Shown: piece by piece, positions 21,199 to 21,254 of the stretch | Layout: every line of letters begins with the position of its first letter | Numbering within the stretch: position 1 is the stretch's first letter | Assembly (NCBI GenBank): GCA_004555705.1 | Contig: SFHI01000047.1 | Coordinates: forward strand, 1-21,254 | Origin: Clostridiales bacterium | GTDB lineage: Bacteria > Bacillota > Clostridia > Oscillospirales > Oscillospiraceae | Direction of reading: 5' to 3' | Length of the DNA stretch: 21,254 bases | Translations under genes and position numbers: made by a program | Notes under the pieces: model-generated | Seen by the model: the letters and a program-made list of their open reading frames with translations, nothing else | Told to the model about the DNA's origin: nothing | The model's database searches: none

Positions 21199-21254
21199 GA
21201 CAAATCGGTGTTTGAAAGGGTGCGCTGCAGATTACCTGTCATTGCGAAACCAGT
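21199..21254. repeat. Left part of mosaic element K (CATTGCG type), cut by the window end
   Basis: GACAAATCGGTGTTTGAAAG followed by GTGCGCTGCAGATTAC and CTGTCATTGCGAAACCAGT matches the left side of the element at 18873-19121, with the extra-A variant seen at 13980. It continues past 21254. Confidence 0.75.

Overview
The window reads as a GC-rich chromosome segment of a gut-type anaerobic Clostridia, most likely Oscillospiraceae/Ruminococcaceae. The signs are a [NiFe]-hydrogenase maturation gene, a multidomain flavodiiron protein, a Gram-positive style PTS operon under a LicT/BglG-type antiterminator, strong AGGAGG ribosome binding sites, and dispersed CATTGCG-type and GTAGGGG-type intergenic repeats. 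The lineage is inferred; no rRNA or marker search was possible.

Layout. (1) 2-2053: the 3' part of a GltD-like FAD/Fe-S oxidoreductase followed directly by hypA. (2) 2313-3353: a polytopic membrane protein (DUF5692-like), bracketed by two near-identical 191-bp repeats. (3) 3627-5072: an AbgB-type M20 amidohydrolase. (4) 5364-7154: a flavodiiron protein with flavin reductase and short rubredoxin domains, with a consensus promoter and a terminator. (5) 7493-10192, minus: a 7-TM hybrid histidine kinase, divergent from a HAD hydrolase (10381-11094), followed by cutC (11291-12025). (6) 12348-17414, minus: a near-complete PTS. In transcription order it is licT-type antiterminator, EIIA(Glc), EI, HPr, a repeat element, then EIICB of the GlcNAc/glucose family. 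A promoter, a RAT antiterminator and an overlapping terminator precede the first gene. (7) 17948-18865: a TIM-barrel-like protein of unknown function, divergent from the PTS operon. (8) 19182-21077, minus: ftsH.

The main unexplained signal is between the genes. Nearly every intergenic gap over about 150 bp holds one non-coding element of about 160-250 bp. Seven elements have two recognisable outer ends, TAAATTGTTGTTTA-like on the left and TAAACAACAATTTA-like on the right; the rest have one or have decayed. Inside these shared ends sit three unrelated kinds of module: REP-like GTAG hairpins, CATTGCG...GGCAATCCCC arms around one of two cores, or AATTGACAATT tandem repeats. Some copies are inverted relative to each other and flank single genes or operons. 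The hairpin stems show compensatory changes between copies. The only intergenic gap over 150 bp without one is the divergent double-promoter region at 10193-10380. No transposase is encoded in the window, so if these elements move they are mobilised in trans.

The genes cover anaerobic redox metabolism and O2/NO detoxification, sugar uptake with its own antitermination control, and membrane protein quality control. No CRISPR, tRNA, rRNA or phage genes were seen.
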